Shown here in pieces: positions 41,044 to 42,496 of a stretch of DNA of 42,496 nt. Every line of letters starts with the position of its first letter. Within the stretch, counting starts at the first letter, position 1. Source of the DNA: Kibdelosporangium persicum (GTDB taxonomy: Bacteria > Actinomycetota > Actinomycetes > Mycobacteriales > Pseudonocardiaceae); contig NZ_JAAATY010000052.1 in the NCBI RefSeq assembly GCF_013280595.1, positions 1 to 42,496 of the forward strand, written 5' to 3'. The notes beneath the pieces are model-generated. The model ran no database searches. It saw only the letters and a list, made by a program, of their open reading frames with translations, and was not told the DNA's origin. The position numbers and the translations under genes are program-made.

Positions 41044-42150
41044 ATGACCAAGGACCACCAGCCAGGGACACGTGGTTCCGCCATCGTCGTCGGAGCCTCC
41101 CTGGCCGGACTGATGAGCGCACTGACCCTCTCGCGCATCGGGTTGCGGGTGACGATGCTGGAGCGCTCGACCCGGAAGGTCCGGACTGGCGCCGCCCTGC
41201 CCGTGAGCGACGGACTGCTGGAGCGCCTGACGGGCCGGCGCTCACCCGATGGGAAGGACATCCTCCCGTCGGGCGGCCAGGCCTGGGCCGACGTGCATGC
41301 CGGCCTCAGCTCCGCCGCACAGGCCGACCCCGGCATCTCCCTTCGGTCGCCGGTGCGGGTGACCGATGTGGGCCAGGACGAGCGATCGGCGTGGGTCGTC
41401 ACCGACGACGGCGAGTTCGTGCGCGCGGACCTCGTCGTCGGGGCCGACGGTCACGCGAGCGTCGTCCGTCGTCACATCGCCCCCGAGGCGCCCGACGCGA
41501 CCTTCTCGGGATACGTTATCTGGCTCGGCCTGGTCGACGAACGCGAGATCCGGTCCCGCCCGTGGCCGTCGGACCTCGCGATCCTCTACAAACAGGACTA
41601 CTGCCTCAACGCCTACTACCTGCCCGGAGCGGACGGATCTCTCGCCCAGGGCAAGCGGCGAATCGGCTGGGGATGGTACGACTCCAGTCGCAACGACCTC
41701 CTGCGCGCCCGCGGAGCCGTGATCGACGATGTTGTCCAGCGCACGCTCCGAGCGGCTGACGTGCCTGGCACGACCTTCGACGAACTAGCCGACGAAGCAC
41801 AGGAAATCTGGCCCAGCCCATGGCGGGAAGCCATCGTCGACTGCATCCGCCGGCGAGCAGTGATCGGCACACCGATCGGCGAATACCTGCCGCACCGACT
41901 CGCTTCCGGACGTGTGTGCCTCGTCGGCGACGCGGCCCACCTGCCCTCACCGATGACCGGCAGCGGCTTCGACGCATCCGCGCAAGACGCCCTCACCCTT
42001 GCCGAAGCGCTCGGCGGCAACGGGAACCGGGGCAGCATTTCCGGCGCACTGCGCCGCTACGAAGCGGCCCGGCTCGATCCGGCCCGCCAACTCGTCCGCT
42101 CGGGCCGGCACTTCAGCAACTCGTTCGCGCCCCGTGGCGCCGCACAATGA
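41044..42150 (+). CDS. FAD-dependent monooxygenase (class A-like)
   Basis: The chosen start is ATG 41044, with AGGAGAC 7-13 nt upstream; ATG 41017, which overlaps the MFS stop, is possible but weaker. This 368-residue flavoprotein has AIVVGASLAGLMSALTLSRI (GASxAGL, as in 6-hydroxynicotinate 3-monooxygenase-like enzymes), LVVGADGHASVVRRHIAP (DG) and CLVGDAAHLPSPMTGSGFDA (GD). It ends SFAPRGAAQ. It likely hydroxylates a heteroaromatic or aromatic compound that the MFS partner exports, or vice versa. The operon MFS-monooxygenase under an MmyB-type regulator looks like a detoxification unit. Confidence 0.92.
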   Translation: MTKDHQPGTRGSAIVVGASLAGLMSALTLSRIGLRVTMLERSTRKVRTGAALPVSDGLLERLTGRRSPDGKDILPSGGQAWADVHAGLSSAAQADPGISLRSPVRVTDVGQDERSAWVVTDDGEFVRADLVVGADGHASVVRRHIAPEAPDATFSGYVIWLGLVDEREIRSRPWPSDLAILYKQDYCLNAYYLPGADGSLAQGKRRIGWGWYDSSRNDLLRARGAVIDDVVQRTLRAADVPGTTFDELADEAQEIWPSPWREAIVDCIRRRAVIGTPIGEYLPHRLASGRVCLVGDAAHLPSPMTGSGFDASAQDALTLAEALGGNGNRGSISGALRRYEAARLDPARQLVRSGRHFSNSFAPRGAAQ

Positions 42151-42336
42151 GCGGACCTCGACGGCGGACGGGCAGAGTTCACAGCCGGGCGTGGGCGGCA
42201 ACGATCTGCTGCGCGGTAAGCGGTGGCGAGCGGAACCGGACCGCGAGTGCGGGCACCTCGGAGAACCGCGGGCAGGCGTTCGTACTGCCGGTGCCCAACG
42301 CCACCGCGTTACGCTCGCTCCAAGGCCCGCGGTCTA

Positions 42337-42496
42337 GGTCGTGTTTCGAATGTCCCGGTCGATGAGAGTCGGGATCGGGGCGGTTCCTGGCGTCGCCGCG
42401 GGATCGCCGCGAATACTGGTTGTCTTTGGGCGGTCCCGCGGTGGCGTCAGGGGCCGCATCCGGCCCGGCTATCGCGATCGGGCATTTGAAACACGG
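42337..42496 (+). mobile_element. MITE-like non-autonomous element, copy 2 (cut by window edge)
   Basis: The sequence matches copy 1 (19974-20160) from the left end GGTCGTGTTTCGAATG through to the window edge at ...GAAACACGG, except for a short replacement near 42372. Left-flanking CTA is the same as in copy 1. Only the last bases of the right end lie outside the window. The 186 nt before it (42151-42336) hold nothing I recognise. Confidence 0.8.

Noticed and set aside
39695-41245. 516-codon minus-strand frame across the MFS exporter
   Set aside because: It is antisense to a 14-TMS transporter and crosses into the next gene; no membrane segments or motifs.

Overview
The window looks like chromosomal or accessory DNA of a high-GC filamentous actinomycete. 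Codons are strongly G/C-ending, GTG and TTG starts are frequent, and the window carries large secreted YD-repeat toxins, several NarL-type two-component systems, secreted tripeptidyl-aminopeptidase-like hydrolases and many TetR/MarR/PucR regulators with redox enzymes. Pseudonocardiales is the best guess, from the flavour of the hypothetical proteins and intergenic repeats; this is inference, as no rRNA or complete tRNA is present.

1-9.6 kb is a polymorphic-toxin region. A 5'-truncated alanine-rich toxin gene ends in a collapsed HINT pre-toxin module and a probable RNase tip, followed by a small likely immunity gene. Facing it is a secreted RHS/YD protein of about 1,975 residues with IPT domains, five beta-sandwich repeats and a restriction-endonuclease-fold tip. 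Its stop codon overlaps (TAATG) the start of a HEAT-repeat gene, the probable immunity protein. An IS256-family scrap lies between the two loci.

9.8-13.8 kb holds an acyl-CoA dehydrogenase, an ISL3 scrap, a TetR/quinone-oxidoreductase pair around a palindromic operator, a 94-residue orphan with an internal duplication, and the 3' end of a broken tRNA-Pro. 13.8-25.9 kb is on the minus strand except for one gene: a secreted peptidase-like hydrolase, an MMPL exporter / histidine kinase / response regulator operon, a scar of amidohydrolase plus IS481 sequence capped by a 187-bp MITE-like element, a second kinase/regulator pair, a cluster of short intergenic repeats, and two tandem peptidase-like paralogues sharing a converted block. 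A plus-strand TPR protein and a second tRNA-Pro relic close the segment, so it may be the footprint of an island.

26-42.5 kb is a series of self-contained regulator-plus-redox cassettes: an F420-type module (deazaflavin nitroreductase, quinone oxidoreductase, F420-reductase-like protein) under a divergent TetR; an FAD monooxygenase with its TetR; an epimerase controlled by a MarR whose boxes are visible; an operon of PLP gamma-lyase/synthase-like enzyme, short-chain dehydrogenase, D-amino-acid-oxidase-like flavoprotein and a RidA remnant, followed by a leaderless PucR regulator; and an MmyB-type regulator divergent from an MFS exporter plus FAD monooxygenase. The right edge is a second copy of the MITE-like element, in direct orientation to the one at 20 kb. 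The PLP/oxidase/RidA/PucR operon is the best candidate for an undescribed catabolic route, and the two toxin loci are the best candidates for new toxin-immunity pairs.
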